From: Candidatus Delongbacteria bacterium
GTDB taxonomy: Bacteria; Delongbacteria; UBA4055
Direction of reading: 5' to 3'
DNA: 49,687 nucleotides
NCBI GenBank assembly: GCA_027858795.1
Contig: JAQICF010000144.1
Span: forward strand, 1-49,687
Position numbers and translations under genes: made by a program. The notes beneath the pieces were generated by a model. It was given only the letters and a program-made list of their open reading frames with translations, was not told where the DNA came from and ran no database searches. The stretch's first letter is position 1; each line of letters opens with the position of its first letter. Shown piece by piece: positions 39,749 through 49,401 of the stretch.

Positions 39749-41455
39749 ATGAAAAACAATAAATTAATTACGATCGAAAAAGCTGCTGAATTACTTAGTG
39801 TCTCTACTGCTACAATTCGTAATTGGATCAACTCCGGACTTCTGATCAAAAAGGATAGTGGAGTTAGTAATAAATCAGCTGAATTGCTATTAAAGAATAT
39901 AAACTCCGGAAAAATAGAAAAACTAAATTCTAGAGCAAATAAAAAAAATTCATCTAATAATTTTATCCCTGTTGAGCTATCCATCGGTAAATATTCTGAG
40001 AAAGATATTAATTCTATCGTTCAAGATTTTTTCAACTCGAAACTTACCATCGATAAATTTATGGATGAATATCTAGATAAAATAAAAGATGTGGTTTTAG
40101 ATTTGAAAATCGATCCTGAGATTTTATATCAGTCTTTAAGAAGCGAAGGAATAAAGTCGAAAGAGGGTTCATATTATACTCCCGATGACATTGTAAGTGA
40201 TATTATCAATGACCTTAAAATATCCAAAGATTTTAAAGTTTATGACCCTTGTTGTGGCACTGGTCAATTTCTGAAAAAGGTATCCGAAAAATATAATGAT
40301 ATAAATATATACGGAAAAGATATTGATCCTACAGCTATTAAAATAGTTGATTATCACTTATCTGAAGATAAAAGTAACAAATATTCATTTGAGCATACTG
40401 ATTCTCTCTTAGTAAATGAAGAAAATATATTTGAGATCATTATTACAAATCCCCCTTGGGGTGCTCATTATTCAAAACCTGATAGAAAATTACTAGATAC
40501 AATATTTCCAGAAGCAACTTCAGGAGATTCACTGGAATACTTCTTACTTAAAGGATATCATTCACTAAAAAATAATGGAGTTATGTCTTTTGTGCTTCCT
40601 GAATCATTTCTCTATGTTAAAAGATTTTCAAATATCAGAAATTTTTTCTTGATTAATTCTAAAATATTGAAGATCAAGACCTACGGCAGAAAATTTGCAA
40701 AAGTTTTCTCTGATATAATACGAATCGATATTCATAAATCTAAAGTTAGTCGCAATCACAAAATAACTATCAATGCTGATCAGAAAATAAAACAAAGTTA
40801 TTTCCTTGATGAGTTTGACTATAGATTTAATATAAACTCTACGGAAAAAGAACGGGCTATATTAGACAACATATTCTCTATGCCACATATTACTTTGAAA
40901 GATAATGCCAAATGGAGTTTAGGTGTTGTTACAGGTAGTAATGCTGAGTTTGTCCGCCCTGAAAAAACGAAAGTACACACTCTCCCAATTATCACAGGAA
41001 AAAATATTGATTACTTTGCGATCATAGGTAATATAAAATATTTATCTAATAACATCGACAAGCTTCAACAAGTACCCAAAAACAATATATATGATGCTCC
41101 CGAAAAACTTATATATAAATTCATCTCAAATAAATTAGTTTTTGCCTATGACAACACTGGTAAATTTACGCTAAACAGTGCTAATGTACTTATACCTGAA
41201 CTAAAGGATTATCCAATTAAAGTTGTCATGGCAATACTAAACTCTGACCTTATAAATTTTATTTATCAAAAGAAATTTAAAAGCTTAAAAGTTCTAAGAT
41301 CAAATTTAGAAAGACTTACATTTCCAAAAAATCCTGATAAGAAAATTATAAAAGATATTGAGGGCAATGTTGATCAGATTTTAAATGGTAAAAAGGTTTC
41401 TAAAAATATTCTTAACAATTTAGTAAATAGATTATATGGAATTTTACGCTTTTAA
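39749..41455 (+). CDS. HTH-fused N6-adenine DNA methyltransferase, orphan
   Basis: The 568-residue protein begins with a MerR-type HTH (LITIEKAAELLSVSTATIRNWINSGLL). A class I methyltransferase core follows, with SYYTPDD (motif X-like, 141-147), VYDPCCGTGQFL (motif I, 164-175) and IIITNPPWG (motif IV NPPW, 230-238), the adenine-N6 signature. The C-terminal about 200 residues look like the TaqI/Eco57I-type specificity domain (VTGSNAEFV; IYKFISNKLVFAYDNTG; FIYQKKFKSLKVLRSNLERL). No restriction endonuclease gene is adjacent, so it is an orphan methylase, possibly epigenetic. The HTH fusion suggests direct regulatory use. It overlaps trmB tail to tail by 12 bp. There is no clear ribosome-binding site; it starts 13 bp after queH. 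Confidence 0.85.
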   Translation: MKNNKLITIEKAAELLSVSTATIRNWINSGLLIKKDSGVSNKSAELLLKNINSGKIEKLNSRANKKNSSNNFIPVELSIGKYSEKDINSIVQDFFNSKLTIDKFMDEYLDKIKDVVLDLKIDPEILYQSLRSEGIKSKEGSYYTPDDIVSDIINDLKISKDFKVYDPCCGTGQFLKKVSEKYNDINIYGKDIDPTAIKIVDYHLSEDKSNKYSFEHTDSLLVNEENIFEIIITNPPWGAHYSKPDRKLLDTIFPEATSGDSLEYFLLKGYHSLKNNGVMSFVLPESFLYVKRFSNIRNFFLINSKILKIKTYGRKFAKVFSDIIRIDIHKSKVSRNHKITINADQKIKQSYFLDEFDYRFNINSTEKERAILDNIFSMPHITLKDNAKWSLGVVTGSNAEFVRPEKTKVHTLPIITGKNIDYFAIIGNIKYLSNNIDKLQQVPKNNIYDAPEKLIYKFISNKLVFAYDNTGKFTLNSANVLIPELKDYPIKVVMAILNSDLINFIYQKKFKSLKVLRSNLERLTFPKNPDKKIIKDIEGNVDQILNGKKVSKNILNNLVNRLYGILRF

Positions 41456-42115
41456 ATATTTCATATGATGGATCGTAAAACCTTCCTTTTTCTTATGCTT
41501 CTCAAATTGAGTTTCTATTCGATTTTTAACTTCTGATCTGAATTTATCAGGATGATAAAGATTGCTGAAAAGTTTTGAATTTTTAAATAGATCAATCACT
41601 TCGAGAGAGTATTCCTCATGGTCTGAAGAAAATCTAAAAACACCGTTCTCTTTTAATAATTTATGAAGAACTGTTAAAAACTCTTCGTTGACAGTTCTAT
41701 TCTTATGATGTTTTACTTTAGGCCAAGGGTCGGGAAAGTTCATTATTATTTCATCAAATATCCCCTCTGGGATCATTTCTTTTAAGTAATCAGTTCCAAA
41801 TCTGGAGATCAGCAAATTAGGGATCTTGTCATTTTGATTCAGCTTACTTAAAGTTGTTCTTATCCTATCCATTTTTCTATCTATAGCAAAGTAGTTTATT
41901 TCAGGATTTTGCTGAGCAAGTTTAATTAATGAATCTCCATTGCCAAATCCAATTTCAAATTTTAATATTTTATTATCATTTTTGAATAATCTTTTAAAAT
42001 CCAATGGTAACATATCTAATGTAACTTCTAGTATGTTTTCATTAAACTCGTAGTATAGTTTACTATTTTCATTTATTTTTTTCAAGTAATCTTTAAGTGA
42101 TAACCACATATCCAT
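41444..42115 (-). CDS. trmB: tRNA (guanine-N7-)-methyltransferase
   Basis: The 223-residue protein is a full-length TrmB, which uses SAM to methylate G46 of tRNA at N7. Seen: FEIGFGNGDSLIKLAQQ (SAM motif I), NYFAIDRK, the family signature IIMNFPDPWPKVKHHKNR, and FRFSSDHEEYS. It is cytosolic. Its 3' end overlaps the methyltransferase gene on the opposite strand by 12 bp. It has its own upstream region (TGTGCAAAGATACG near 42135) and is separated from the protease gene by the terminator at 42179-42205. Confidence 0.96.
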   Translation of the reverse strand: MDMWLSLKDYLKKINENSKLYYEFNENILEVTLDMLPLDFKRLFKNDNKILKFEIGFGNGDSLIKLAQQNPEINYFAIDRKMDRIRTTLSKLNQNDKIPNLLISRFGTDYLKEMIPEGIFDEIIMNFPDPWPKVKHHKNRTVNEEFLTVLHKLLKENGVFRFSSDHEEYSLEVIDLFKNSKLFSNLYHPDKFRSEVKNRIETQFEKHKKKEGFTIHHMKYLKA

Positions 42116-42178
42116 AATCCTTTAATTTAATTCTGTGCAAAGATACGTAATAGAATTTTATTTTTCAACGAAATAAAA

Positions 42179-42205
42179 AAAAGGCTGTTATGAAAACAGC
42201 CTTTT
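42179..42205 (-). terminator. Rho-independent terminator of the gingipain-like gene
   Basis: On the minus strand AAAAGGCTGTT...AACAGCCTTTT forms an 11-bp stem with a five-base loop, followed directly by a run of Ts. It lies 36 bases beyond the protease stop codon and before the trmB start. Confidence 0.85.
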
Positions 42206-42240
42206 ATTATTGAACTAATCTCTTTAATAACTTCTAAGAA

Positions 42241-45200
42241 TTATTTAATAAGAAGCATTTTGTTGCTAAATGTCTTGTTATCAACTTCTAAAGTGTAGAA
42301 ATAAATACCACTATTCAAATTACTTGCATTAAATATAGCCGTATGTATACCTTTATTCAACCTTTCTTTTACAAGTTCTTTTATTAATTGACCTGATGAA
42401 TTAAATACTGATAATCTAACTTCATTATCCTTAGCAATATAAAATCTTATGTCTGTAATAGGATTGAATGGATTTGGATAATTCTGGTATAACTTACTAT
42501 CATTAGGTAAGCTTCCAAACTCTTGGTTGATACCTGTAGTTCCACCACTAATTAATATATTGTCAATCCAAGCACAATCATCTGGAGTAGTCGAAGGATC
42601 ACTACTATCTTTTCTGTATTCCCAAATGAGTTCATGAATTCCAGGAGTTACATCATAAGAAACTTTTTCCCAATTAGTATTGAGGTACCCACTCCACTTA
42701 GCTTTCTCATCACTATCAATAAAAAATCTTAAAAAATCATAATTCAATTCTGAAGACACTTTTTTATAAAAACTTATACTTCCAGTTTCTGTAAAATCAA
42801 AAGTTAATGACATTCTAGAATATTGATTATTAACAATATCACCTGACTTAGATGAATACAATCCATCATAGAATGTGGTGTTATCAACTGTCCAATTTGA
42901 ATTCCCTATGTGAGTCCATTCATTTGCAGCGAAATCTCCTGTTTCAAAATTCTCAGTCATACCTATTGTTACTTGAAAAGAATCGACTTTAGTTACTTTA
43001 GATAAACTAGATACCGTAAAATTAAAATACGTTTGAGAAAGATTCGGGATTGAAGATCCAAAATCACATGTAAATTCAACATTTTGATTTGAACCTGATA
43101 AAATTTCTGTAATTTCTATCGGTTCAGAAATCACAACATCCAAACCACCAGTTTCTATCAGATCAGCTGTAATATTTGTAATATCTGCACTCCCTGAATT
43201 CGCAATATTAAACATGAAATTTTGCGAATCACCTGGATATGTTGCAGTTGTAGGTAATGTTTTACTTATTTTAAGATTTGGAGCTGATGCAATAAAATAT
43301 ATTGAACCTAAATAAGTGTTTTTTGAATAATCGTCTTGAATAACAATTTCAATTTCCACTTTAGATTTATCCGGTATGTTTGGATCAATATCGAAAGAAA
43401 TACAATTTTGAATATTTAAAGTACCATCCACAGCTAAAGTACCAAAATTTTCATTGTTATCATTCAAATTTATGAATGCATTCTCAGTTGTTGCTGTAAT
43501 AATTATATTTGCAGAAGTTTTAATCCCAACATTTTTTAATTCTATGTCTGCCGTTCCTGTTGTACCGTACAATGTGCCATTTACAGTATAGTCATTGATC
43601 ACAACATAAGGACCTGTTAATTCTTCTACAGGAATATCATCAATGTATGGTTGCTTGAACTGAGATGTAACCACTAAATGTGCATTCCCTGAAATAAATG
43701 GAACTATATCTAAAATTATACTTCCTGAACTCCCCACAACACCGGCTCCATGCAATAGTCTTAAAGAATCAGTTAATGCAACATATGAACCTTCCATTGC
43801 ATTAATTTCGTAAGTGGCAATCCCCGGAGTTAAAGTTGGTGAATGACTTACAATATTTTCTACAGGAATACCGTAATAAACCATAAGTGATGGATCACCG
43901 AACAAATGATATGAAGACCAATAGTCATCCGTATAACTAGTGTTTAGTTGTTCGACTGCCATTAATCCAACATGTTTAGTGGCTGCCTGTGAAGAATAAC
44001 CTAGTTCCATCACGCCATCATACATTCCTGGATTATTTATATCTTTTGTGGGTGGAACTTGACTTACTGGAACAGTTCCTACACCCATTGCTAGATCTTC
44101 ATCCCAATAAGTTGACATTGAAGCTCCTATATAACCAATAGCTCCCTTGCCGGCTGCGTTCAACCATGATTCTCCAAAACATTCGATATCTCCGAAAGAA
44201 GCTGTTAAACAACAGTTCCCGACTACCAATGGATATTTCCCTGTGTTATTTAGACTATTAACGTTAGAAATTGTAAAACCTGGAGTAGCAAAACCACCAT
44301 TATAACCATGAGCAGTATAATTATAAAAATTCGCTCCGTTTGAAATATAGCTAATTATTTCACTTGCTGTACTTGAATTATTTGAAGTGTCAGAAAGGTA
44401 ATATTTATTGTTACCCATTCCATTCAGAGAAGTAAAGTAATGAGTCCAACCATAGGATATTTGTGGATCTCCATGAGTAGGTGCAAAAGCTGCATCCACA
44501 CCCGCTACACCTAAAGTATAAGTTAGATAATCAAAATCAGGAGTTGGATTATATGCTTGATCAAATTGTTCTTTCTCATACCAAATAGTTTTATCAACTT
44601 GAGCAGCAAGTTCTGATTCAGATCTTACTGAAAAACGCCCAACATACATCGAAGGAATTCGGTTTGAAGAGCTTGTTGCACCGATAACGCCGTACTCTAG
44701 ATCTGATCTAGTTACACCACCTGTTGATCCCAGAGGTGGATTATCTTGAGATTCGACATTGTATGTACCACTTTCATCTCCAACCAAGAGGACAAATGAA
44801 GGTTTTGGTGTTATAGTATTCCATTGTTCTTCAACCCAATTGTCATTATCAAAAATTGTTGATCGATCCGATACGAATTCCACTTTTACATTAAAGCCTT
44901 TCTCCTTCTTCCAATTAATAAATCTTTCAAGATCAGTGTTTAGTGATAAAGCATCACTAGCAACTACCAAATAAGTTACCGGGTAGCTCATAAGGTCTGC
45001 TTTCATACTTGAAGGCTTGTAGTTTATCAATGTTTGTAATGATGATTCGAAATAAGGTGAATATGATTCTACTTTAATCTCTTCTGCTCTTGGATCTGCA
45101 TTTACATAGTTCACTTTCACTTTCAGATTATTATAAACTTCGATAGTTCCAGCTTTTGGGTTGTATTTAAAAGGACTTACTTTCAAAACACCTACTCCAA

Positions 45201-45699
45201 CCCCTCTCATTGTTCCACTTTTTGAAATAGTAGCTATCGGATCAGCGTTGAATTTTGATGCCATATAAGCTGTTTCATTATAAATGAATTTTCTATCTTC
45301 AGGTTTAGAGCTTTTTGAATAACTTGGCTGAGCAGGATATATTCTATTTTCAATTCCAAGGTCTGAAAGTTTATAGACCTTCGAATCATAACTTACAATT
45401 TCTACCTCAGGATCTGCGCCGTAAGGCAAAGCTATCAACTCGTGAAAAGTTGGTAAAGCAGGAGAACCTTCTATTTTTGTTAAAAAACCTTTACCCACAC
45501 TTAAGGAGGTGAAAATTCCTTTTTCTGTCGATACATCTCTAAAGTTGATATCTTTCACGTTAAATATTATTTCCACATGCTCATTTGTATGTGACTGTAT
45601 CTCATAGCCAGTCATTTTCAATTCATCCAAGATCGCTTTATTTGCTGAGAATAGCAATACTGTCATAATCAATATCGCAATAAATAGAACTCTTTTCAT
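42241..45699 (-). CDS. Gingipain-like C25 cysteine protease with type IX sorting domain
   Basis: The 1152-residue protein has a signal peptide (RVLFIAILIMTVLLFSA), a propeptide-like region to about 230 and a C25 peptidase domain at about 240-620. Catalytic candidates are His464 (YNYTAHGYNGG) and Cys496 or Cys497 (VVGNCCLTASFGD). Then come Ig-like and jelly-roll domains (about 720-1050) and a C-terminal sorting domain starting YQNYPNPFNPITDIRF and ending MLLIK, the type A signal for the type IX system. It would be exported and anchored at or released from the cell surface. GGAG is upstream of the ATG, and a strong terminator follows. No type IX apparatus gene is in the window. Confidence 0.92.
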   Translation of the reverse strand: MKRVLFIAILIMTVLLFSANKAILDELKMTGYEIQSHTNEHVEIIFNVKDINFRDVSTEKGIFTSLSVGKGFLTKIEGSPALPTFHELIALPYGADPEVEIVSYDSKVYKLSDLGIENRIYPAQPSYSKSSKPEDRKFIYNETAYMASKFNADPIATISKSGTMRGVGVGVLKVSPFKYNPKAGTIEVYNNLKVKVNYVNADPRAEEIKVESYSPYFESSLQTLINYKPSSMKADLMSYPVTYLVVASDALSLNTDLERFINWKKEKGFNVKVEFVSDRSTIFDNDNWVEEQWNTITPKPSFVLLVGDESGTYNVESQDNPPLGSTGGVTRSDLEYGVIGATSSSNRIPSMYVGRFSVRSESELAAQVDKTIWYEKEQFDQAYNPTPDFDYLTYTLGVAGVDAAFAPTHGDPQISYGWTHYFTSLNGMGNNKYYLSDTSNNSSTASEIISYISNGANFYNYTAHGYNGGFATPGFTISNVNSLNNTGKYPLVVGNCCLTASFGDIECFGESWLNAAGKGAIGYIGASMSTYWDEDLAMGVGTVPVSQVPPTKDINNPGMYDGVMELGYSSQAATKHVGLMAVEQLNTSYTDDYWSSYHLFGDPSLMVYYGIPVENIVSHSPTLTPGIATYEINAMEGSYVALTDSLRLLHGAGVVGSSGSIILDIVPFISGNAHLVVTSQFKQPYIDDIPVEELTGPYVVINDYTVNGTLYGTTGTADIELKNVGIKTSANIIITATTENAFINLNDNNENFGTLAVDGTLNIQNCISFDIDPNIPDKSKVEIEIVIQDDYSKNTYLGSIYFIASAPNLKISKTLPTTATYPGDSQNFMFNIANSGSADITNITADLIETGGLDVVISEPIEITEILSGSNQNVEFTCDFGSSIPNLSQTYFNFTVSSLSKVTKVDSFQVTIGMTENFETGDFAANEWTHIGNSNWTVDNTTFYDGLYSSKSGDIVNNQYSRMSLTFDFTETGSISFYKKVSSELNYDFLRFFIDSDEKAKWSGYLNTNWEKVSYDVTPGIHELIWEYRKDSSDPSTTPDDCAWIDNILISGGTTGINQEFGSLPNDSKLYQNYPNPFNPITDIRFYIAKDNEVRLSVFNSSGQLIKELVKERLNKGIHTAIFNASNLNSGIYFYTLEVDNKTFSNKMLLIK

Positions 45700-45827
45700 A
45701 CTTTCTCCTTACTAGAATTACTTCGTATAATGTATCTCACTTCTTAATATAAACACACGTTCTTATAAAGACAATGTTAAAACTCATATTTTTTTCTGTT
45801 GTTTTATTCCTAGCTAATCATTAACTT

Positions 45828-45915
45828 GTAAAACTAATACAGTAAAATCGGTGGTAAAACTAATACAATATAATCTAACGGTTTGTAAAACTAATACAAT
45901 ATAATCTAACGGATG
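45828..45915. repeat. Three direct repeats upstream of a glycosyltransferase gene
   Basis: GTAAAACTAATAC begins at 45828, 45854 and 45885. Copies two and three are 31 bases long and nearly identical (each followed by AATATAATCTAACGG); copy one is shorter and diverged. Each full copy contains TATAAT, so the array duplicates a possible -10 box. The last copy overlaps ATG 45913. It is not a CRISPR: there are no spacers. Confidence 0.6.
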
Positions 45916-46878
45916 TTAAATATGACAAAAAGATTGATCTCAATATTTATTCCAGCTTATAATGAAGAAAGTAACATTGCTCCACTTACCGAAAAAATCA
46001 ATAAAGTTACATCAAAAGATACTCATAATAATTTCGAGCTGATTATAGTAAATGATGGTTCCAGTGATAAAACTTTACTCGAATTAGAAATTGCAGAAAA
46101 AAAATATAAATTTGTAAATGTAATATCCCATAAAAAGAACCTTGGTTTAACAGAAACAATGAAAAGCGGTTTTGCCAAATGTAAAGGTGAGTATATTGTT
46201 TTTTTACCTGCAGATCTTGAAAGTGATCCTGAAGAAGATATCCCAAAGCTCGTTAAAAAGTTAGATGAAGGGTTAGACCTTGTTGCCGGATGGAGGCAAG
46301 GAAGGGATGATGGAAAACTTTTAGCTTCAAAAATTTATAATGTAGTATCTAAATCCTTATTTGATGTAAAAATACATGATATGAACTGGATAAAAGCTTT
46401 TAAAAGAGAAGTTTTAGATGATATCGAACTTAGATCTGACTGGCATAGATTTATTGTAATGATGGCTGCAAATAAAGGTTATAAAATTGGAGAAGTTAAA
46501 ACAAATTGGTATCCAAGGAATTCAGGAAAATCAAAATTTGGATTTATGAGATTTCCTAAATCGATCATTGATGTTCTTGTTGTAAAATTCAATATGATGT
46601 TCGGCTCAAAACCTATGCAATTCTTTTCAATGCTAGGTTCACTATCGATGATAATAGGATTCTTAGGTCTGATCTTTCTAGCGATATACTATTTTACAAC
46701 CCAAACTCAGATCCGCCCATTATTTACTTTATTTACAATGCTGATCATTGCCGGACTTCAACTTTTTGTAACAGGTTTTCTTGCGGAACTAGTTGTTTCC
46801 CAAAAATCTGTGATTGAGAATTTAAAAAAGAGTATTAAAAATCTAAACGATGATGACAACAAACAAAAGACTATCTAA
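45913..46878 (+). CDS. Membrane-anchored family 2 glycosyltransferase
   Basis: The 321-residue protein has a GT2 catalytic domain (IPAYNEESNIAPLTEKI; LIIVNDGSSD; GEYIVFLPADLESDPEED with the metal-binding acidic residues) and a GtrB/dolichol-phosphate-mannose-synthase-like layout. Two C-terminal TM helices (about 235-260 and 270-295) anchor it. It probably makes a polyprenyl-phosphate sugar donor at the inner membrane. The start may be ATG 45922 (MTKRLIS); ATG 45913 lies inside a direct repeat and neither has a clear ribosome-binding site. The gene is followed 11 bp later by a GT4 gene, so they form a pair for surface glycan synthesis. Confidence 0.9.
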   Translation: MLNMTKRLISIFIPAYNEESNIAPLTEKINKVTSKDTHNNFELIIVNDGSSDKTLLELEIAEKKYKFVNVISHKKNLGLTETMKSGFAKCKGEYIVFLPADLESDPEEDIPKLVKKLDEGLDLVAGWRQGRDDGKLLASKIYNVVSKSLFDVKIHDMNWIKAFKREVLDDIELRSDWHRFIVMMAANKGYKIGEVKTNWYPRNSGKSKFGFMRFPKSIIDVLVVKFNMMFGSKPMQFFSMLGSLSMIIGFLGLIFLAIYYFTTQTQIRPLFTLFTMLIIAGLQLFVTGFLAELVVSQKSVIENLKKSIKNLNDDDNKQKTI

Positions 46879-46889
46879 GCCTTGGTTAA

Positions 46890-48065
46890 ATGCAAACAAA
46901 AAAACTTTTAATAGTAACACATTGCTTTCCGGCAGATGAAAAAGATCTGGTTGGTAATTTTTTATATGAATTCATTAAATACCTTAGTGAAACAGACTAT
47001 GAAGTAACTGTTTTTACACCAAGAATGGATGTTGAATACGATCTTGGTTATCAGAAAAAATATGCCAAAAATATTGAACTGTTCAGTTGGGCAGGTGGAG
47101 ACAAAAGACTAGCTGAGTTTAAAACTTCAAATTTAAAAGATTTAAGATCATTGTTTTCCCTTTTCAGAAATGGGAAAAAACAATTAGAAATATTACTCAA
47201 AAAGAAAAAATTTGATTTCATACTTGCTCCTTGGGTAATACCAAGTGGATATATCGTAAGTAAAATTGCTAAAAAAAATAAAATCCCATTTGGTGTATGG
47301 GCGTTAGGATCTGATATTAATGTTTACGGTAAGAAACCTTTAATATCAGGTTTAATCAGAAAAATATTGAAGAAATCCGATCTTGTTTTTACAAATAATT
47401 TTCAAATGCAGAAAATGATCAACGAAAAATATAAAGTTGATCCAACTATTCTTTTTACAAACAGAAAATTATCTAAACCTAGCTCGTCAAATAAACTTAA
47501 TTCATCATATAAAAAAACTCCTCAGTTTAAAATATTATTTATCGGAAGACTTGAATTTGTAAAGGGTCCTGATATATTGTTGGAGGCTCTACTAGGTTCC
47601 GATATCAAAGATTACTCCTTGAAATTCATTGGTGATGGTTCCATGAGAAATGAACTAGAACTTTTTGTAAATTCGAATAAATTAGAAAACAAAGTGTCTT
47701 TTCTTGGGCAACAAGGTAAAGATATAATTGCTGAAGAACTAATTCATGCTGATTATTTAGTGATCAGTTCACGAAGTGAGGGTATGCCGGTTGTTTTTTG
47801 GGAAGCGATGCAAATGAATACTCCTGTTTTATCTACTAACTGTGGCGATATTCAATATTATTGCAAAAAATATAATGTAGGTAGAGTATCTGATATCTCT
47901 AGCGGATCACTAGGAGAACTTTTAAATTTTGCTTATAATTTTAAACCTCTCCGAGAAACTCTTTCAAAGAGTACTGAAAAACTTGCAAGTTTAACAGATA
48001 TCAAGTCCTCAACAGATAAATTTGATAAGATAATCACAGCAAAGTTTTTGAATCCTAAAAAATAA
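46890..48065 (+). CDS. Glycosyltransferase family 4 (GT-B)
   Basis: The 391-residue protein shows the N-terminal KLLIVTHCFPADEKDLVGNFL loop, WVIPSGYIVSKIAKK, GVWALGSDINVYG, and the donor domain LFIGRLEFVKGPDILLEAL with VISSRSEGMPVVFWEAMQMNTPVL. This is the usual SEG-x-P-x-x-x-x-E-A-M donor-site pattern of GT4. It would add a sugar in surface polysaccharide or glycolipid synthesis. It is cytosolic or peripheral, with no TM helix. It is 11 bp downstream of the GT2 gene, so co-transcribed. Confidence 0.92.
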   Translation: MQTKKLLIVTHCFPADEKDLVGNFLYEFIKYLSETDYEVTVFTPRMDVEYDLGYQKKYAKNIELFSWAGGDKRLAEFKTSNLKDLRSLFSLFRNGKKQLEILLKKKKFDFILAPWVIPSGYIVSKIAKKNKIPFGVWALGSDINVYGKKPLISGLIRKILKKSDLVFTNNFQMQKMINEKYKVDPTILFTNRKLSKPSSSNKLNSSYKKTPQFKILFIGRLEFVKGPDILLEALLGSDIKDYSLKFIGDGSMRNELELFVNSNKLENKVSFLGQQGKDIIAEELIHADYLVISSRSEGMPVVFWEAMQMNTPVLSTNCGDIQYYCKKYNVGRVSDISSGSLGELLNFAYNFKPLRETLSKSTEKLASLTDIKSSTDKFDKIITAKFLNPKK

Positions 48066-48184
48066 TTTTATCATCATTTTTCATTTATTCAATATTGACT
48101 TTAATAAGTTTGTTAAATATATTGCATTTAGCTGAGCAAAGCTTGAGGTTGAAACTTAAAATAATTAAATATCCGTAATATCTC

Positions 48185-48562
48185 ATGACAAAATTAAGTA
48201 AAGATCGACTATATTATTCAATAAGTGAAGTTGGAGAGATTTTAAACATTAATCAATCCACAATTCGCTATTGGGAAAAACAATTTTCGGAATTAAAACC
48301 TAAGAAAAAAACTAAAACGTCAAAGAGGAAATTCAACAATCTTGATATTCAGACATTATTTCATATCAAACAACTTTTAAAAAATGATGAATTGTCGATA
48401 AATTCCGCAAAGGAAGAACTTATTGATTGGAAACCTGAACTCACTCTTGATCAACTCACTGCTGCTATAAAGCATTCAAAAAAAAGGAAAATAGATATTC
48501 ATACAGATGAGTTAATATCCTCGATCAACGAAATTAGAACTATTTTAAAATCAATCCGATAA
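48185..48562 (+). CDS. MerR-family transcriptional regulator
   Basis: The 125-residue protein has the MerR winged helix (YYSISEVGEILNINQSTIRYWEKQFSELKP, then RKFNNLDIQTLFHIKQLL) and a short C-terminal helix. The IRYWE...F and L-K-P-x-x-K-K pattern is that of the short MlrA/YcgE-like or widespread MerR-type regulators beside DNA-processing or housekeeping genes. There is no Cys metal site, so a metal ligand is unlikely. It lies alone after the glycosyltransferases and is 6 bp from the flavoprotein gene, suggesting one transcript. Confidence 0.9.
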   Translation: MTKLSKDRLYYSISEVGEILNINQSTIRYWEKQFSELKPKKKTKTSKRKFNNLDIQTLFHIKQLLKNDELSINSAKEELIDWKPELTLDQLTAAIKHSKKRKIDIHTDELISSINEIRTILKSIR

Positions 48563-48568
48563 ATATTT

Positions 48569-49267
48569 ATGCTGTCAATAAAGAACCAGGAAAAGATAAT
48601 AGCTGTTCTCGAGCATAAAAATTATAAGTCATTTAAAGAAAATTTTATTGCTTACCCGACAGATACAAAAACCGTCTCTTCATTGGTTAAATTAGCTAAT
48701 AAATTTAATTTTAATATAACTACAGTTGGAAGTGGGAGTACTTTCAATAACTCCGAAATTTTTGATAACATATTATACCTATCCACTGCAAAATTAAATA
48801 AGATACTCGAAGTTGACATACAAAATCTATTCATAAATGTTGGTTCTGGAATGGTTTGGAGTAAACTTTTTAACGATCTCAATGAGAAATCAATGTTCTT
48901 TCCTTTAATCCATGAGAAAGATTGTGGAAGAACAATTGGGGGAATATTTTCAACTCTAAAACCTTTTTATTCTGCTGCAACTTATTTTAAGGGAATCGAA
49001 TTTGTTTCTCCAACCGGAGAAATTATTAGTTACGGATGCAAGACCTTAAAAAATGTTGCTGGGTACGATCTATCGCAATTTATGCTTGGAAGTTTTGGTA
49101 AATTTGGAGTAATAACTTCCATTCTTTTAAAACTATTTCCTAATGAAAAAACCTTATTTACTTATGATACTATCTTAGAATCATGCTCAAACGATTATAA
49201 CAATGATGAATTTTCACTGCTAACCCGAATAAAAAAAGAAATTGACCCTAATGATATACTTGTTTAA
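48569..49267 (+). CDS. Shortened FAD-binding oxidoreductase (GlcE/GlcD-like)
   Basis: The 232-residue protein has the FAD-binding type 4 fold: AYPTDTKTVSSLVKLANKFN, the Gly-rich VGSGSTFNNSE, FINVGSGMVWSKL, GRTIGGIFST and KNVAGYDLSQFMLGSFGKFGVITSIL, the GlcE/GlcD signature. The full family has about 350-500 residues. Here the substrate (FAD oxidase) part is missing, and after a short linker the protein ends RIKKEIDPNDILV, the usual C-terminal motif of these enzymes. The gene therefore looks like an internal deletion of the catalytic cap domain that keeps both ends. It could still bind FAD or a partner subunit, as GlcE does. It starts 6 bp after the MerR gene. Confidence 0.8.
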   Translation: MLSIKNQEKIIAVLEHKNYKSFKENFIAYPTDTKTVSSLVKLANKFNFNITTVGSGSTFNNSEIFDNILYLSTAKLNKILEVDIQNLFINVGSGMVWSKLFNDLNEKSMFFPLIHEKDCGRTIGGIFSTLKPFYSAATYFKGIEFVSPTGEIISYGCKTLKNVAGYDLSQFMLGSFGKFGVITSILLKLFPNEKTLFTYDTILESCSNDYNNDEFSLLTRIKKEIDPNDILV

Positions 49268-49401
49268 ATTTACAAAAAAGTGGTAGTAGAATTACGAATG
49301 TTTTTCTATTGACAATAGCTCAAATGGTAGTTAAATTATTAATCACGCGAATAGTAACGATTATAATAAAGTAAAAACCTAAATTTAACGGAGGAAAACA
49401 A

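Noticed and set aside
45828..45915. Possible CRISPR array
   Set aside because: Only two full direct repeats with no spacers between them and no cas genes in the window.
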